Shown: positions 18,057-27,751, numbered from the stretch's first letter. The stretch: 64,000 nt of DNA from Demequina sp. NBRC 110051 (GCF_002090055.1 NZ_BBRH01000016.1:1-64000), one strand, 5' to 3'. Notes: a model not told the origin generated them from the letters alone. Numbers and translations: made by a program.

Positions 18057-19367
18057 GTGAAGATCCTTCTCGTCGGCAACGGTGCGCGCGAGCACGCTCT
18101 CGCCCGCTCCCTCCACCTTGACCCCGCGGTCACCGAGCTGCACGCCGCGAACGGCAACCCCGGCATCGGCCAGTTGGCCACGCTGCACGGCGTCGACCAG
18201 AACGATGGGCTGGCGGTCGCGTCGCTCGCCGCGAACGTCAAGGCGGACCTCGTGGTCGTGGGACCCGAGGCGCCGCTCGTTGCGGGAGTGGCCGATGCCG
18301 TGCGCGAGAGCGGGGTCCCCGTCTTCGGGCCGTCCGGCAAGGCCGCCATGCTCGAGGGCTCCAAGGCCTTCGCCAAGGAGGTCATGGAGGCCGCCCAGGT
18401 GCCCACGGCCGCGCCGCGCGTGTGCACGGACTCGGCGTCGCTCGCTGCCGCGCTCGAGGAGTTTGGTGCCCCCTACGTCGTGAAGGACGACGGCCTCGCC
18501 GCGGGCAAGGGCGTCGTCGTGACGACAGACCTCGCCGAGGCCACCGCTCACGGCGAGGCGATCCTCGCCGCCGGCGGCGTGGTGGTCATCGAGGAGTTCC
18601 TCGACGGCCCCGAGGTGTCGCTGTTCTGCCTGTGCGACGGACGCACGGTGGTGCCGCTCCAGCCCGCCCAGGATTTCAAGCGTGCCTACGACGGCGACGC
18701 TGGACTCAACACCGGCGGCATGGGCGCGTACACGCCGCTGCCGTGGGCGCCGGAGGACCTCGTCGACGAGGTGGTGCGCACGGTCGCCCAGCCCACCGTG
18801 GACGAGATGGGCAGGCGCGGCAATCCCTTCGTGGGCGTCCTGTACTGCGGCTTGGCACTGACGTCCAAGGGCGTGCGCGTGGTCGAGTTCAACGCCCGCT
18901 TCGGCGACCCCGAGACGCAGTCGGTGCTGAGCCGACTCGAGACGCCGCTCGCCGGCGTGCTGCTGGCCGCCGCCGAGGGTCGCCTGCACGAGCTCCCGCC
19001 GCTCGAATGGTCCGACGACGCCTCCGTCACGGTGGTGCTCGCGTCGGAGGGCTATCCCGAGTCGGCCCGCACCGGCGACCCCATCACGGGCATCGAGGAT
19101 GCCGAGGCCGTCGAGGGCGCCCACGTGCTTCACGCCGGCAGCGCGTTCAACGACGCCGGCGAGGTCGTCTCGGCAGGCGGACGCGTGCTCTCCGTAATCG
19201 GTCGCGGGGCGACCCTGGCCGCGGCCCGCGAGGTCGCCTACGAGGCCCTCAGTCGGATTCACCTCGCGGGGGCGCATCACCGCAGCGACATCGCTCTCGC
19301 CGCTTCGCGAGGCGAGACGCCGACGGGCGCGATCCCCGATGGCAGCGCCACGGACGGAGCCGCCTGA
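18057..19367 (+). CDS. purD: Phosphoribosylamine-glycine ligase (436 aa)
   Basis: ATP-grasp enzyme for the second step of purine synthesis (phosphoribosylamine plus glycine to GAR). GTG start. The N-terminus is [18 protein letters not shown]. Other conserved parts are [71 protein letters not shown] and [20 protein letters not shown] (18044-18049) ends 7 nt before the GTG, a leaderless arrangement. The stop overlaps the purC start (TGATG). Two one-mismatch copies of the 14-mer lie at 18158 and 18290. Confidence 0.96.
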   Translation: MKILLVGNGAREHALARSLHLDPAVTELHAANGNPGIGQLATLHGVDQNDGLAVASLAANVKADLVVVGPEAPLVAGVADAVRESGVPVFGPSGKAAMLEGSKAFAKEVMEAAQVPTAAPRVCTDSASLAAALEEFGAPYVVKDDGLAAGKGVVVTTDLAEATAHGEAILAAGGVVVIEEFLDGPEVSLFCLCDGRTVVPLQPAQDFKRAYDGDAGLNTGGMGAYTPLPWAPEDLVDEVVRTVAQPTVDEMGRRGNPFVGVLYCGLALTSKGVRVVEFNARFGDPETQSVLSRLETPLAGVLLAAAEGRLHELPPLEWSDDASVTVVLASEGYPESARTGDPITGIEDAEAVEGAHVLHAGSAFNDAGEVVSAGGRVLSVIGRGATLAAAREVAYEALSRIHLAGAHHRSDIALAASRGETPTGAIPDGSATDGAA

Positions 19368-20263
19368 TGCCCGGCCACGTCACGCCCCCCACCGCGCCCA
19401 CGCTCGAGGGCTGGCGTCACGTCTACTCGGGCAAGATCCGCGACCTGTACGAGCCCGTCGAGCCGCACCCGCGCGGCGACGTGGTGCTCGTCGTGGCCTC
19501 CGACCGCATCAGCGCGTACGACTGGGTGCTGCCCACCGAGATCCCCGGCAAGGGTGGGGTCCTCACGGGGCTGAGCCTGTGGTGGTTCGACCAGGTCGCG
19601 CCCATCGTCGCGAACCACACGGTCGAGGCGCCGGTTCCCGCCGAGGTCGAGGGCCGCGCCATGGTCTGCAAGCGCCTGGACATGTTCCCCATCGAGTGCG
19701 TCGCTCGCGGCTACCTCACCGGCTCGGGACTCGCGGAGTACCACGAGTCCGGCACCGTGTGTGGCATCCCGCTGCCCGAGGGCCTCGTGGACGGCTCGCG
19801 CCTGCCGGAGCCCATCTTCACCCCGGCCGCCAAGGCCGAGGTGGGCGAGCACGACGAGAACATCAGCTTCGAGCAGGTCGTCGAGCGCATCGGCGAGGCG
19901 GACGCGACCGCGCTGCGCGACCTTACCCTCGCCGTGTACTCGCGTGCGCACGAGATCGCCGCGACCAAGGGCATCATCCTTGCCGACACCAAATTCGAGT
20001 TCGGCCGCGACGGCGACGGCGCGATCCTCTTGGCCGACGAGGTGTTGACCCCCGACTCGAGCCGCTTCTGGCCCGCGGACGAGTGGGAGCCGGGCCGGGC
20101 ACAGCCCAGCTTCGACAAGCAGTTCGTGCGCGACTGGCTGACCTCGAGCGAGTCTGGGTGGGACAAGAAGTCCGATTCCCCGCCGCCCGCCCTCCCCGCG
20201 GACGTCGTGGAGCGCACGCGCCAGCGTTACCTCGAGGCCTACGACAGGCTCGCCAAGCACTGA
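19367..20263 (+). CDS. purC: SAICAR synthase (298 aa)
   Basis: Adds aspartate to CAIR in purine synthesis. Family motifs: HVYSGKIRDLYEP, VASDRISAYDWVLPTEIPGKG, KRLDMFPIECVARGYLTGSG, EVGEHDENISFEQ, GIILADTKFEFG and DEVLTPDSSRFWPADEWEPG. The ATG at 19367 overlaps the purD stop, so the pair is translationally coupled. The length is that of the long actinobacterial/fungal-like form. Confidence 0.96.
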   Translation: MPGHVTPPTAPTLEGWRHVYSGKIRDLYEPVEPHPRGDVVLVVASDRISAYDWVLPTEIPGKGGVLTGLSLWWFDQVAPIVANHTVEAPVPAEVEGRAMVCKRLDMFPIECVARGYLTGSGLAEYHESGTVCGIPLPEGLVDGSRLPEPIFTPAAKAEVGEHDENISFEQVVERIGEADATALRDLTLAVYSRAHEIAATKGIILADTKFEFGRDGDGAILLADEVLTPDSSRFWPADEWEPGRAQPSFDKQFVRDWLTSSESGWDKKSDSPPPALPADVVERTRQRYLEAYDRLAKH

Positions 20264-20286
20264 GGCGAGGGACATGCGGAGCCCGG

Positions 20287-20300
20287 CCACGGCATCGGCC
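20287..20300 (-). repeat. Dispersed 14-mer, exact copy 6 (intergenic)
   Basis: CCACGGCATCGGCC in the 56-bp gap between the convergent purC and TRIC-channel genes. Confidence 0.85.
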
Positions 20301-20319
20301 GTCGGTGTGGGGCTACGGT

Positions 20320-21033
20320 CTAGCGGTCGGGGTGCTTGTCGTGCCAGTCGAGGTCGACGCGCTTGCCGCCGATGGTCGGGACACCCCAGCCGAACTTCAG
20401 TGACCCCAGGCGGACGGCGAGGATGACGACGATCGGCACCCAGAACGCCACCGTGCGGGGCACGTCGAGCCACAGCAGCAGCGCGTACGAGGCGGCGCCG
20501 GCGAGCGCGGCGGTCGCGTAGAACTGGCCGTTGCGGAACACGTCGGGCACGTCATTGGCGAGCATGTCGCGAATGACGCCGCCGCCCACGCCGGTGACGA
20601 TCCCCATGACGGCCGCGACCACGGGATGGGCGCCGGCGTCGAGCGCGATGCCGGTGCCGACCACGACAAACACCGCGAGGCCCGCCGCATCGGTGATCTG
20701 GACGATGCGGTAGCGGTCGAGCCGGTCCGGCGGGTGCCAGCGGGCTAGCAGCGCGACCACCAGACCCGTGACCGCCGCGACGAGCAGGTACGAGGGCGAC
20801 GCCATCCAGAACACCGGCACGTCGAGCATGACGTCGCGCAGGGTGCCGCCGCCCACGGCGACGATGCACGCGAGCACGATCGCGCCCACCACGTCCATGC
20901 GCTTGCGGCCGGCCGCCACGGCTCCCGAGATGGCGAAGGCCACGGTGCCGAGGTACTCGAGGACGGTGCGGAGGGTGCCGAGAGCGGACTCGACGATCTC
21001 GGGCGTCGTCGCCGCCTGCACCCATCCGCTCAT
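20320..21033 (-). CDS. TRIC cation channel family protein (237 aa)
   Basis: Predicted trimeric cation channel of the UPF0126/TRIC type. It has seven hydrophobic segments and the duplicated half-motif of the family: VLEYLGTVAFAISGAVAAGR with AVGGGTLRDVML, and TDAAGLAVFVVVGTGIAL with VTGVGGGVIRDML. The two GGG-(T/V)-(L/I)-RD loops line the pore in solved relatives. The minus-strand hexamer TACGCT (21041-21046) ends 7 nt before the ATG. Confidence 0.9.
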   Translation of the reverse strand: MSGWVQAATTPEIVESALGTLRTVLEYLGTVAFAISGAVAAGRKRMDVVGAIVLACIVAVGGGTLRDVMLDVPVFWMASPSYLLVAAVTGLVVALLARWHPPDRLDRYRIVQITDAAGLAVFVVVGTGIALDAGAHPVVAAVMGIVTGVGGGVIRDMLANDVPDVFRNGQFYATAALAGAASYALLLWLDVPRTVAFWVPIVVILAVRLGSLKFGWGVPTIGGKRVDLDWHDKHPDR

Positions 21034-21104
21034 GCCGGCAAGCGTATCCGTGGGCGGCGACCCAACGTTCCGGCCCTGGGGTGCGTTGGGATGGCATGGG
21101 GACG

Positions 21105-21677
21105 ATGCGAGGACGCACCAGGGGAGTGCTCGGCTTGCTGGCGGCGGCGATGGTGCCGCCTGCGGCGGCGTTCGCGGTCGGCCTGGTGGCGATCGCGGTG
21201 ACCCTGTCGGCGTGCGCGCCGGGCGGGGCGGCCGTTCCGCCTGGCCAGGTCCAGTACGAGGATCGACTCGACATGGGTACTCCCGGCGCCGCCGAGCGCG
21301 TGATCACGGGCCTCACCTACTACCCGGCCTGCGGCAACGAGGCGCTGAGTGTGGATGGCCAGACCTGGTACCCGTACACGCCCGCCAATGCAGCCGAACT
21401 TCCCACGTCCGACCCGGCGCCCGAGCCGGGCCATGCGGAGGGTGAGGCTGATACGGACGCGGCCACGGCATCGGCCGTCTGGAATGCGGTGGCCGGTGCA
21501 GGTACAACCGACGTGGCGCCGCTAGCGATCACGCCCGCTGTGGTGGAGCCCGTGCCGGGCCAGGACGAGGGGGTGCTGACCATCTACGAGGGCGGCCTGG
21601 CGCACTGGACCTCGAACCTTGGCGACCTCGACACATGGCTGACGTCGACGCAGCTGAACTACACCTGGGCGTGCTGA
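21105..21677 (+). CDS. Unrecognised secreted lipoprotein (190 aa)
   Basis: The ATG at 21105 was chosen over the upstream GTG at 21081 and ATG at 21096. The protein then starts MRGRTRGVLGLL, a usual positively charged signal peptide, and TGGCAT lies 7 nt before it. The hydrophobic stretch ends in LSAC, a likely lipobox. The mature part has two more cysteines (YYPACGN and the C-terminal Cys) and an acidic Ala/Pro linker with an exact 14-mer (ATASAVW). No family recognised. Confidence 0.65.
   Translation: MRGRTRGVLGLLAAAMVPPAAAFAVGLVAIAVTLSACAPGGAAVPPGQVQYEDRLDMGTPGAAERVITGLTYYPACGNEALSVDGQTWYPYTPANAAELPTSDPAPEPGHAEGEADTDAATASAVWNAVAGAGTTDVAPLAITPAVVEPVPGQDEGVLTIYEGGLAHWTSNLGDLDTWLTSTQLNYTWAC
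21463..21476 (-). repeat. Dispersed 14-mer, exact copy 7
   Basis: CCACGGCATCGGCC in the Ala/Pro/Glu linker of the lipoprotein gene, read as ATASA. The reverse-strand flank is CCGCGTCCGTA, close to the extended consensus. Confidence 0.8.
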
Positions 21678-21722
21678 GTTCGCCGCTCTCGCGTGCGCGC
21701 GCGTGCCGGTAGACTCACGGCC

Positions 21723-22007
21723 ATGGCCACCATCGTCGTTCACGTGATGCCCAAGCCCGAGATCCTTGACCCCCAGGGCAAGGCCGTCGGCAATGCGCTT
21801 CCCCGCCTGGGCTTTGACGGCTTCGCGTCCGTCCGCCAGGGCAAGCGCTTCGAGCTCACCGTCGACGGCGAGGTCACCGAGGAGCTCCTCGAGGCGGCCC
21901 GCCAGGCGGCCGAGACGATGCTGAGCAACCCCGTGATCGAGGACGTCGTGGCCGTCGAGGTCGTCTCCGAGTCCACCGCCGAGGCCTCCGCCGAGGTCGC
22001 CGGCTGA
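21723..22007 (+). CDS. purS: Phosphoribosylformylglycinamidine synthase subunit PurS (94 aa)
   Basis: Small structural subunit of FGAM synthase. It bridges PurQ and PurL. Conserved text: [37 protein letters not shown] and [20 protein letters not shown] (21711-21716) ends 6 nt before the ATG, so it is probably leaderless. The stop overlaps the purQ start (TGATG). purL, the third subunit, is 40 kb away at the end of the window. Confidence 0.94.
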   Translation: MATIVVHVMPKPEILDPQGKAVGNALPRLGFDGFASVRQGKRFELTVDGEVTEELLEAARQAAETMLSNPVIEDVVAVEVVSESTAEASAEVAG

Positions 22008-22708
22008 TGGCCCGCATCGGCGTCGTCACCTTCCCCGGCACGCTCGACGACCGGGACGCGGCCCGCGCGGTGCGCCTGGCCGGCGCCGAGTCCGTCAACC
22101 TCTTCCACACCGACGACTCCCTGCAGGACGTCGACGCCGTGGTTCTGCCCGGCGGCTTCTCCTACGGCGACTACCTGCGTGCAGGTGCGATCTCGCGCTT
22201 CTCGCCCATCATGGATCGCGTGGTGGATGCGGCCAACGGCGGCATGCCCGTGCTGGGTATCTGCAACGGCTTCCAGGTGCTCACCGAGGTGCACCTGCTG
22301 CCCGGGTCGATGATCAAGAACGACCACCTCCACTTTGTGTGCCGCGACCAGGTGCTGCGTGTCGAGAACGACGACACCGCCTGGACCACCGCGTACACGA
22401 ACGGCGAGGAAATCACGATCCCGCTGAAGAACCAGGACGGCCAGTACGTCGCGGATGAGCACACGCTCGACGCGCTCGAGGCCGAGGGACGCGTCGCGTT
22501 CCGCTACGTGGGCTTCAACCCCAACGGGTCGCGCCGCGACATCGCAGGCATCACCAATGAGCGCGGCAACGTGGTGGGCCTCATGCCGCACCCCGAGCAC
22601 GCGGTCGAGCCGGGCTTCGGGCCGGACTCGCGCGAGGCGGGCCGCGGCGGCACGGATGGTCTGGGGTTCTTCACCTCGGCGATCCAGGTGCTCCTCGCGA
22701 CGGCCTAA
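22007..22708 (+). CDS. purQ: Phosphoribosylformylglycinamidine synthase glutaminase subunit PurQ (233 aa)
   Basis: Class I glutamine amidotransferase releasing ammonia for FGAM synthesis. The nucleophile is C86 in [11 protein letters not shown], and the His-Glu pair is in [24 protein letters not shown] is typical of PurQ. Translation is coupled to purS. It needs PurL, encoded at 62576 onward. Confidence 0.96.
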   Translation: MARIGVVTFPGTLDDRDAARAVRLAGAESVNLFHTDDSLQDVDAVVLPGGFSYGDYLRAGAISRFSPIMDRVVDAANGGMPVLGICNGFQVLTEVHLLPGSMIKNDHLHFVCRDQVLRVENDDTAWTTAYTNGEEITIPLKNQDGQYVADEHTLDALEAEGRVAFRYVGFNPNGSRRDIAGITNERGNVVGLMPHPEHAVEPGFGPDSREAGRGGTDGLGFFTSAIQVLLATA

Positions 22709-22737
22709 CCCGCGTCCCCCACCGCGCGGCGGTCCCC

Positions 22738-23040
22738 GTGAGTGACATCGTCGAGTCCGTGGTGCTGCCGGTGCGCCCCGGCATGGAGACCGAGTTCGAG
22801 ACCACCTTCCGCGGGGCCTCGGCCCTGATCGCGCGCCAGCCCGGCTATCTCGGTCACTCGCTGCGCCGCGGCGTGGAGCACCCGAGTACCTACCTCCTCA
22901 CGGTGACCTGGACCGACGTCGACTCCCACGAGGTCGGCTTCCGCGGCTCCGCTGATTACCAGGAGTGGAAGCGCCTGCTCCACGGCTTCTACGACCCGTT
23001 CCCCAGTGTGCTGCACTACGGAGAGGATGTGCTGGCGTGA
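22738..23040 (+). CDS. Antibiotic biosynthesis monooxygenase (ABM) fold protein (100 aa)
   Basis: GTG start. The pattern VVLPVRPGMETEFETTFRGA, RQPGYLGHSLRRG, TYLLTVTWTDVDSHEVGFR and SADYQEWKRLLHGFY is that of the dimeric ferredoxin-like ABM fold. Members range from quinol monooxygenases to heme-degrading enzymes. No Asn/Trp pattern of heme oxygenases is clear, so the activity is open. The stop overlaps the next GTG (GTGA). Confidence 0.8.
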   Translation: MSDIVESVVLPVRPGMETEFETTFRGASALIARQPGYLGHSLRRGVEHPSTYLLTVTWTDVDSHEVGFRGSADYQEWKRLLHGFYDPFPSVLHYGEDVLA

Positions 23041-23525
23041 GCCTCAGCGACCCCGTGAACCCGGCCGTCGATCCGGCCGTCACCGCCTTCTGGGCCGAGC
23101 GCCGCGTCCAGAACCCCTCCCTCCCCGACGCCCTGCCGGAGGTGTGGGCCTTCGGCGCCACCCCCGAGCATGCCGATGCGTTGCTCGCCCTGGTGCTGGC
23201 GGGGACCAAGACGGGCACGGCATCGGCCCTGTGGGACTACGAGCACGCGGGCGATCCCATTCCGGAGGTGGGTGACCTCAGCATCATCCTCGACGGCGCC
23301 GGCCAGCCGCGCGCGCTGCTCGAGACCACCGCGATCGACATCGTGCCGTTCGACGAGGTCGATGCGGAGCACGCCGCCTCGGAGGGCGAGGGCGACCTCA
23401 CGCTCGAGTATTGGCGCACAGCGCACGAGCGTTACTGGCGCGCCCACGCCGAGAGCCCGCGCGGCTTTGAGCCGGACATGCCGGTGATCTGCGAGCGGTT
23501 CAGGCTGCTGTTCCCGGCCGCGTAG
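23037..23525 (+). CDS. ASCH domain protein (162 aa)
   Basis: Small PUA-like domain thought to bind RNA or modified nucleosides. GTG start coupled to the preceding gene. Hallmarks are the conserved Lys-containing loop VLAGTKTGTASALWDYEHAG, SIILDGAGQPRALLETT and FDEVDAEHAASEGEGDLTLE with YWRTAHERYW. The GTASA segment is normal for the family, so its one-mismatch 14-mer (23215-23228) is not independent evidence for the repeat. Confidence 0.85.
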   Translation: MSLSDPVNPAVDPAVTAFWAERRVQNPSLPDALPEVWAFGATPEHADALLALVLAGTKTGTASALWDYEHAGDPIPEVGDLSIILDGAGQPRALLETTAIDIVPFDEVDAEHAASEGEGDLTLEYWRTAHERYWRAHAESPRGFEPDMPVICERFRLLFPAA

Positions 23526-23575
23526 GTCGCCGGGCACACGGCCGCCGTCACGTCGCGGCCGCATGGTCGAGCGTC

Positions 23576-24232
23576 CTACCGCCCGTCCTCGCGCTCAAAG
23601 GTGACGTGCACCACGCCGCTTTCGGCGGTCTCCGCGGTCACCCGGCGCCCCGCCTCGAGCCCGCGCAGGCCGTCCCACAGCCGCTCGCCGCGGCCCAGCA
23701 GGATCGGCACGATCGCCACGTGCAGATCGTCCACGAGCCCGGCCGCAAGAAAGTCCCGCACCGTCCTCGCTCCGCCGCCGATGCGCACATCGCCGCCTCC
23801 CGCGGCCGAGCGGGCCTGTGCCAGCGCATCGGCCGGCGTCGCCGAGACGAACTCGAACCGCGTGCCGTTGTCAAACGAGATCGCCTCGCGCGGCGTATGC
23901 GTCAGCACGAACACCGGGCAGCGAAACGGCGGCTCCTCGCCCCACCAGCCGCGCCAGTCGGGGTCGTCGCCGTGCAGGTGCAGCCCGAACATCGCGGAGC
24001 CGATGATCTCCGCGCCCACGTCCTCGAAGTAGCGCGCCGCGTAGTTGTCGTCGACGCCCGTGGTGCCCGAGCCATCGGCCATCCCCAGGACGCGGTCGCG
24101 GAACGTGCGGGTCGCGACGTAGTCCGCCGTCAGACGTCCCCAGTCGTCGCCAAAGGGGTTCGTGGGCGTCTGGTCGGTCGTGGTGGCGAAGCCGTCGAGC
24201 GAGATGTTGAGGTCGACGCGGACGCGAGACAT
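23576..24232 (-). CDS. RibD C-terminal/dihydrofolate reductase-like protein 1 (218 aa)
   Basis: Member of the DHFR-like reductase superfamily (RibD_C), NADPH-dependent, substrate unknown. The start at 24232 follows GAAGGAGTGTCC. It begins MSRVRVDLNISLDGFATT, then IGSAMFGLH, FVLTHTPREAI, DVRIGGGARTVRDFLAAGLVD and VPILLGRGERLWDGL. Actinobacterial genomes carry several such paralogs; another is at 27188-27751. Confidence 0.85.
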   Translation of the reverse strand: MSRVRVDLNISLDGFATTTDQTPTNPFGDDWGRLTADYVATRTFRDRVLGMADGSGTTGVDDNYAARYFEDVGAEIIGSAMFGLHLHGDDPDWRGWWGEEPPFRCPVFVLTHTPREAISFDNGTRFEFVSATPADALAQARSAAGGGDVRIGGGARTVRDFLAAGLVDDLHVAIVPILLGRGERLWDGLRGLEAGRRVTAETAESGVVHVTFEREDGR

Positions 24233-24253
24233 GGACACTCCTTCGTGACAGGC

Positions 24254-24267
24254 GGCCGATGCCGTGG
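24254..24267 (+). repeat. Dispersed 14-mer, exact copy 8 (intergenic)
   Basis: GGCCGATGCCGTGG, 21 bp upstream of the reductase start and followed by CTGGCTTTCGTT, matching the extended consensus. Confidence 0.85.
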
Positions 24268-24337
24268 CTGGCTTTCGTTCAGCATGCCACTGGGCATCGC
24301 CACCGGCCATCACCATTGGGCATCGCTATCGGGCTCG

Positions 24338-25468
24338 CTACGCGGTGGCGAACCATCCGCCGGGGGCCACCTCGGTACCCCAGCGAGGCACGTATTGGTC
24401 GAAGTACACGCGCGACACGAGTTCGCGACGGCTCGCGACCCCCGCCTTGTCGAAGATCGACTTGAGGTGATCCTGCACCGTATACGGAGACACATGCATG
24501 GCCGCGGCGATCTGCTTGGTGTCGGCGCCTCGCAGCACCTGTGCCGTCACGTCGCGCTCCCGGGCCGTGAGGCCAAAGGCGTCGGCTACCAAGGCGATCA
24601 CCTCTTGGGGGCGAGCCTCCTCGATGGTGACGACCACATCGCCCGCCCGGTCCGCGGTGCCACCTAGCGGCGAGGCGTGAAGCACAAACCAGATGCCCTC
24701 ACCCGTGCGCACCCGTATGCGAGGCATGCGCTCCGAGTCGCCGCGCGCATACCGACGCGCGCTCGCGACGAGCGCGTGCACCAGGGTGAGCGGGTCTCCG
24801 GCATGCGGTGCGGTGGAAAGCTGCTCGAGCAGCACCGCGACACCGGGGCTCGACTGGACGATCCGATCGGCGCTGTCGACGATCAGCACCACGGGACCCT
24901 CGGGATGCGCCGCACGGCTGGCGTCTAGCTGGGTCAGGAGGCCCGCGCGGATACCCCGTGTGAACGCGGGCGCCACGCTCGCGAGAAAGTCCAGCTCTGC
25001 CTGCGAGAACGGCTCCTCTTCGGCGCCACGGAACACGGAGATGGCCCCCCACGCCCCGTGGCGGTCGTGGAACACCGCTCGGGCCTCGTCGCGATAGCCA
25101 AAGGTCGGGACCATGAGATCGGCCATGCGCACCGATGTGTCGACCTTGCCGCACAGCGCGAGATAGACGCCCAGTGTCGTAGTGCCGGCGCTCACCATGG
25201 CGGTGATGGCGGTGGGATCGTCCTGGCCGTACTCGATCGCGGCCCAGCGCAGGTCGCCCTCGTTGTTGCCGCTGAGGCCCCCGAACTTGCGCGTGCTTGA
25301 GACCATTGCGGTCGCGGGGTCGAGGGTGGACAGGCAGCCACCCGCGAGGGGAAGGACCGCCTCGACTGCGGAGGCCGCCTCGTCCATGAAGTGATGCAGC
25401 GGCAAACCGGCGCGCGACATCACGTCGATGTCGCTGCGCGCCCGCCCCAGCGCCAATTCCGTGGACAT
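24338..25468 (-). CDS. LuxR-type transcriptional regulator with N-terminal sensor domain (376 aa)
   Basis: The C-terminal helix-turn-helix reads FGLTARERDVTAQVLRGADT and AAAMHVSPYTVQDHLKSIFDKAG. The first 180 residues look GAF-like (AISVFRGAEEEPFSQAELDF), the next region PAS-like. The start at 25468 was chosen because CACACT ends 6 nt before it, as at purT; an in-frame start exists at 25504. It is divergent from the FAD oxidoreductase, which it may regulate. The ligand is unknown. Confidence 0.8.
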   Translation of the reverse strand: MSTELALGRARSDIDVMSRAGLPLHHFMDEAASAVEAVLPLAGGCLSTLDPATAMVSSTRKFGGLSGNNEGDLRWAAIEYGQDDPTAITAMVSAGTTTLGVYLALCGKVDTSVRMADLMVPTFGYRDEARAVFHDRHGAWGAISVFRGAEEEPFSQAELDFLASVAPAFTRGIRAGLLTQLDASRAAHPEGPVVLIVDSADRIVQSSPGVAVLLEQLSTAPHAGDPLTLVHALVASARRYARGDSERMPRIRVRTGEGIWFVLHASPLGGTADRAGDVVVTIEEARPQEVIALVADAFGLTARERDVTAQVLRGADTKQIAAAMHVSPYTVQDHLKSIFDKAGVASRRELVSRVYFDQYVPRWGTEVAPGGWFATA

Positions 25469-25633
25469 GTGCTCAGTGTGCGCTCGCGTGCCCGCCCGCG
25501 CCATCCCATATTTGTGCGGGCACCAGAGTCCTGGGGGGTCGAAAATCCCCGTGGCGCTGGGATGGTGCGCGCCCGCTGCGCGGTCACACGATGGTCCTCG
25601 CCAGATTCATCCACACATCCGAAAGCACCAGTC

Positions 25634-27004
25634 ATGTCACTTCACAGCATCATGTCCACCGGCGAGGGCCTGCGCGCTCGTCTCGGCAACCTCGTCCTCC
25701 TCGAAGGGGATGAGGGCTACGACGAGGCGCGCACGCCGTGGAACCTCGCCATCGACCAGCGCCCCCTCGCCGTCGCGCGTCCCGAGACCGCCGAGGACGT
25801 GGTCGCGATCGTCCGCGCCGCCGCGGCGCTCGACCTTCGCGTGGCGCCCCAGGCCACGGGGCACGGCGCCGGCGCGCTCGCCGACACCGATCTCGCGGGA
25901 GCGGTGCTCGTGTCCCTGTCCGCCTTGCGCGGCGTGACGGTGGACCCCGTGGCGAGGACCGCGCGAGTGCTCGGCGGCTCGCACTGGAACGACGTCGTGG
26001 TCGAGGCCGCGCCGCACGGCCTGACCGCCATGCACGGGAGCGCGGGCGACGTCGGTGTGGTGGGTTACACGCTGAGCGGCGGACTGTCGTTCTACGCGCG
26101 CGCCCACGGGCTGGCCGTGAACTCGGTGCGTGCCGTGCAGATCGTCACCGCCGACGGCCGCATGGTGCGCGCGAGCGCCGCCGAGCGCGAGGACCTTTTT
26201 TGGGCGGTACGCGGCGGATCGGGCGCGTTCGGCATCATCGTCTCGGTCGAGATCGACCTGCTGCCGTACGCCGATGTCTTCGCCGGGATGCTGCTGTGGG
26301 ACGCCTCGCGCGCCCGGGAGGTGGCTCACGCGTGGTCGGCATGGACCAGGGACGTGAACGAGAGCGTGACGACGTCGCTGCGCGTCATGCACTTTCCCCC
26401 GCTGCCTCAGCTGCCGCCGTTCCTGTCGGGGCGCAGCGTCGTCGTCATCGATGGCGCGATCCTCGGGCCCGATGCGGCTGCCGCGGAGATTCTTGCGCCG
26501 CTGCGGGCACTCGTCCCCGAGGTGGACACGTTCGCGCGGATCCCCTCGTCTGCGCTGGTGCACGTGCACATGGATCCGCCAGAGCCGTCGCCGGCGGCCT
26601 CCGCGGGTGCCATGCTGCGCGTGTTCGACGGGGTTGCGGTCGACGCGTGGCTCGAGGCCGCTCACGCGATCCCTGGGTTGAGCTTCGCCGAGGTGCGGCA
26701 TGTGGGCGCCGCGGCCTCGCGGCGGCCGGGCCACGCGGGTGCGGTGGGCGCGATCGACGGCGACTACCTGCTGGGCGCGATCGCGATGGTGCCCGCGCCC
26801 GAGATGGCCGAGCCCGCCCGCGCAGCCGTGCACGCGCTCGTGGCCGCCATGTCCTTGTGGCACGAGCGGGCGCTTGCGCTCACGTTCATCGACGGTGGAG
26901 TGGACCGCGAGCTGGGCTTCGGGGCGTCGTGGGATCGCCTCAGCGCGCTCAAGGCGGTCTACGACCCCACGCAGATGTTCGCGGCGGCGCATCCCGTGGG
27001 CTGA
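25634..27004 (+). CDS. FAD-binding (PCMH/BBE-type) oxidoreductase (456 aa)
   Basis: Flavin-dependent oxidase of the berberine-bridge/6-hydroxynicotine oxidase class. The FAD domain shows ARPETAEDVVAIVRAAAAL, QATGHGAGALADT and MHGSAGDVGVVGYTLSGG, then LFWAVRGGSGAFGII. The C-terminus is the short BBE signature YDPTQMFAAAHPVG. The Cys that attaches FAD in bicovalent members is not present, so FAD is linked non-covalently or through one bond. The start at 25634 (MSLHSIMSTG) fits the family N-terminus. Divergent from the LuxR-type gene. Confidence 0.85.
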   Translation: MSLHSIMSTGEGLRARLGNLVLLEGDEGYDEARTPWNLAIDQRPLAVARPETAEDVVAIVRAAAALDLRVAPQATGHGAGALADTDLAGAVLVSLSALRGVTVDPVARTARVLGGSHWNDVVVEAAPHGLTAMHGSAGDVGVVGYTLSGGLSFYARAHGLAVNSVRAVQIVTADGRMVRASAAEREDLFWAVRGGSGAFGIIVSVEIDLLPYADVFAGMLLWDASRAREVAHAWSAWTRDVNESVTTSLRVMHFPPLPQLPPFLSGRSVVVIDGAILGPDAAAAEILAPLRALVPEVDTFARIPSSALVHVHMDPPEPSPAASAGAMLRVFDGVAVDAWLEAAHAIPGLSFAEVRHVGAAASRRPGHAGAVGAIDGDYLLGAIAMVPAPEMAEPARAAVHALVAAMSLWHERALALTFIDGGVDRELGFGASWDRLSALKAVYDPTQMFAAAHPVG

Positions 27005-27019
27005 GTCCCAGGGTCGGTC

Positions 27020-27049
27020 GACCGCGGCGGCCGGGGGTCCGCCGCGGTC
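27020..27049 (+). terminator. Terminator after the FAD oxidoreductase gene
   Basis: GACCGCGGCGG (27020-27030) and CCGCCGCGGTC (27039-27049) form a perfect 11-bp stem with an 8-nt loop, 16 nt past the stop. The rest of this gap (to 27187) is a low-complexity CCCGTCCACCGCG-like tract. Confidence 0.75.
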
Positions 27050-27187
27050 AACCGGCCGTCGCGGTCACCGCCCACCGCGCCTGCCCGTCCACCGCGTCCC
27101 GCCCGTCCACAGCGTCCCCGCCCGGCACAGCTTCGGGATCGGGCATAGTCTCGGCAGTGGCCACCACGGCGGCGACGGGAGGACTCG

Positions 27188-27751
27188 ATGCACCGCGTGA
27201 CCTATCAGATGGGCATGTCGCTCGACGGCTACGTTGCCGACTCCGACGGCAACTTCGACTGGTCCGAGCCCAGCGCCGAGCAGTTCCGCTTCCACATCGA
27301 GGAGCTGCGCGGCCTCCACGCCCACCTGTTGGGCAGGCGCCTGTACGAGACGATGACGTACTGGGAGGACCCCGCGAACGCCGCCACGTTCGACGCGGCC
27401 GAACGCGAGTGGGCCGAGCTCTGGAATGCCCTGCCCAAGCTCGTGTTCTCCCACACGCTCACCGCGGTGAGCGGCGCCGCCCGGCTCGCGACCGAGGACC
27501 TCGCGACCGAGATCGCGCGCCTCAAGGACCAGCCCGGCGACGGCGACATCGCGATCGGCGGCGCCGACCTCGCGCACCAGGTGGCCGCGCTGGGCCTCAT
27601 CGACGAGTATCAGGTGATCATCGGGCCCGCTGTGGTCGGCGGCGGCACGGCGTTCTTTGCCCACGACGGCCGCCACGAACACTTCAGCCTCGTCGAGAAC
27701 CGCACCTTCGACGGCGGAAACGTCCTGCTGAGGTATGCCGTCGAGCGGTAG
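27188..27751 (+). CDS. RibD C-terminal/dihydrofolate reductase-like protein 2 (187 aa)
   Basis: Second DHFR-like protein. It starts after CGGGAGGA. YQMGMSLDGYVADSDGNFDW, LLGRRLYETMTYWED, GDIAIGGADLAHQVAALGLID and GPAVVGGGTAFF are characteristic. It is only distantly similar to the paralog at 23576-24232. Substrate unknown. Confidence 0.85.
   Translation: MHRVTYQMGMSLDGYVADSDGNFDWSEPSAEQFRFHIEELRGLHAHLLGRRLYETMTYWEDPANAATFDAAEREWAELWNALPKLVFSHTLTAVSGAARLATEDLATEIARLKDQPGDGDIAIGGADLAHQVAALGLIDEYQVIIGPAVVGGGTAFFAHDGRHEHFSLVENRTFDGGNVLLRYAVER

Noticed and set aside
27050-27187. Repeated CCCGTCCACCGCG-like tract as a possible regulatory array
   Set aside because: Copies are imperfect, unevenly spaced and C-rich; low complexity explains them.
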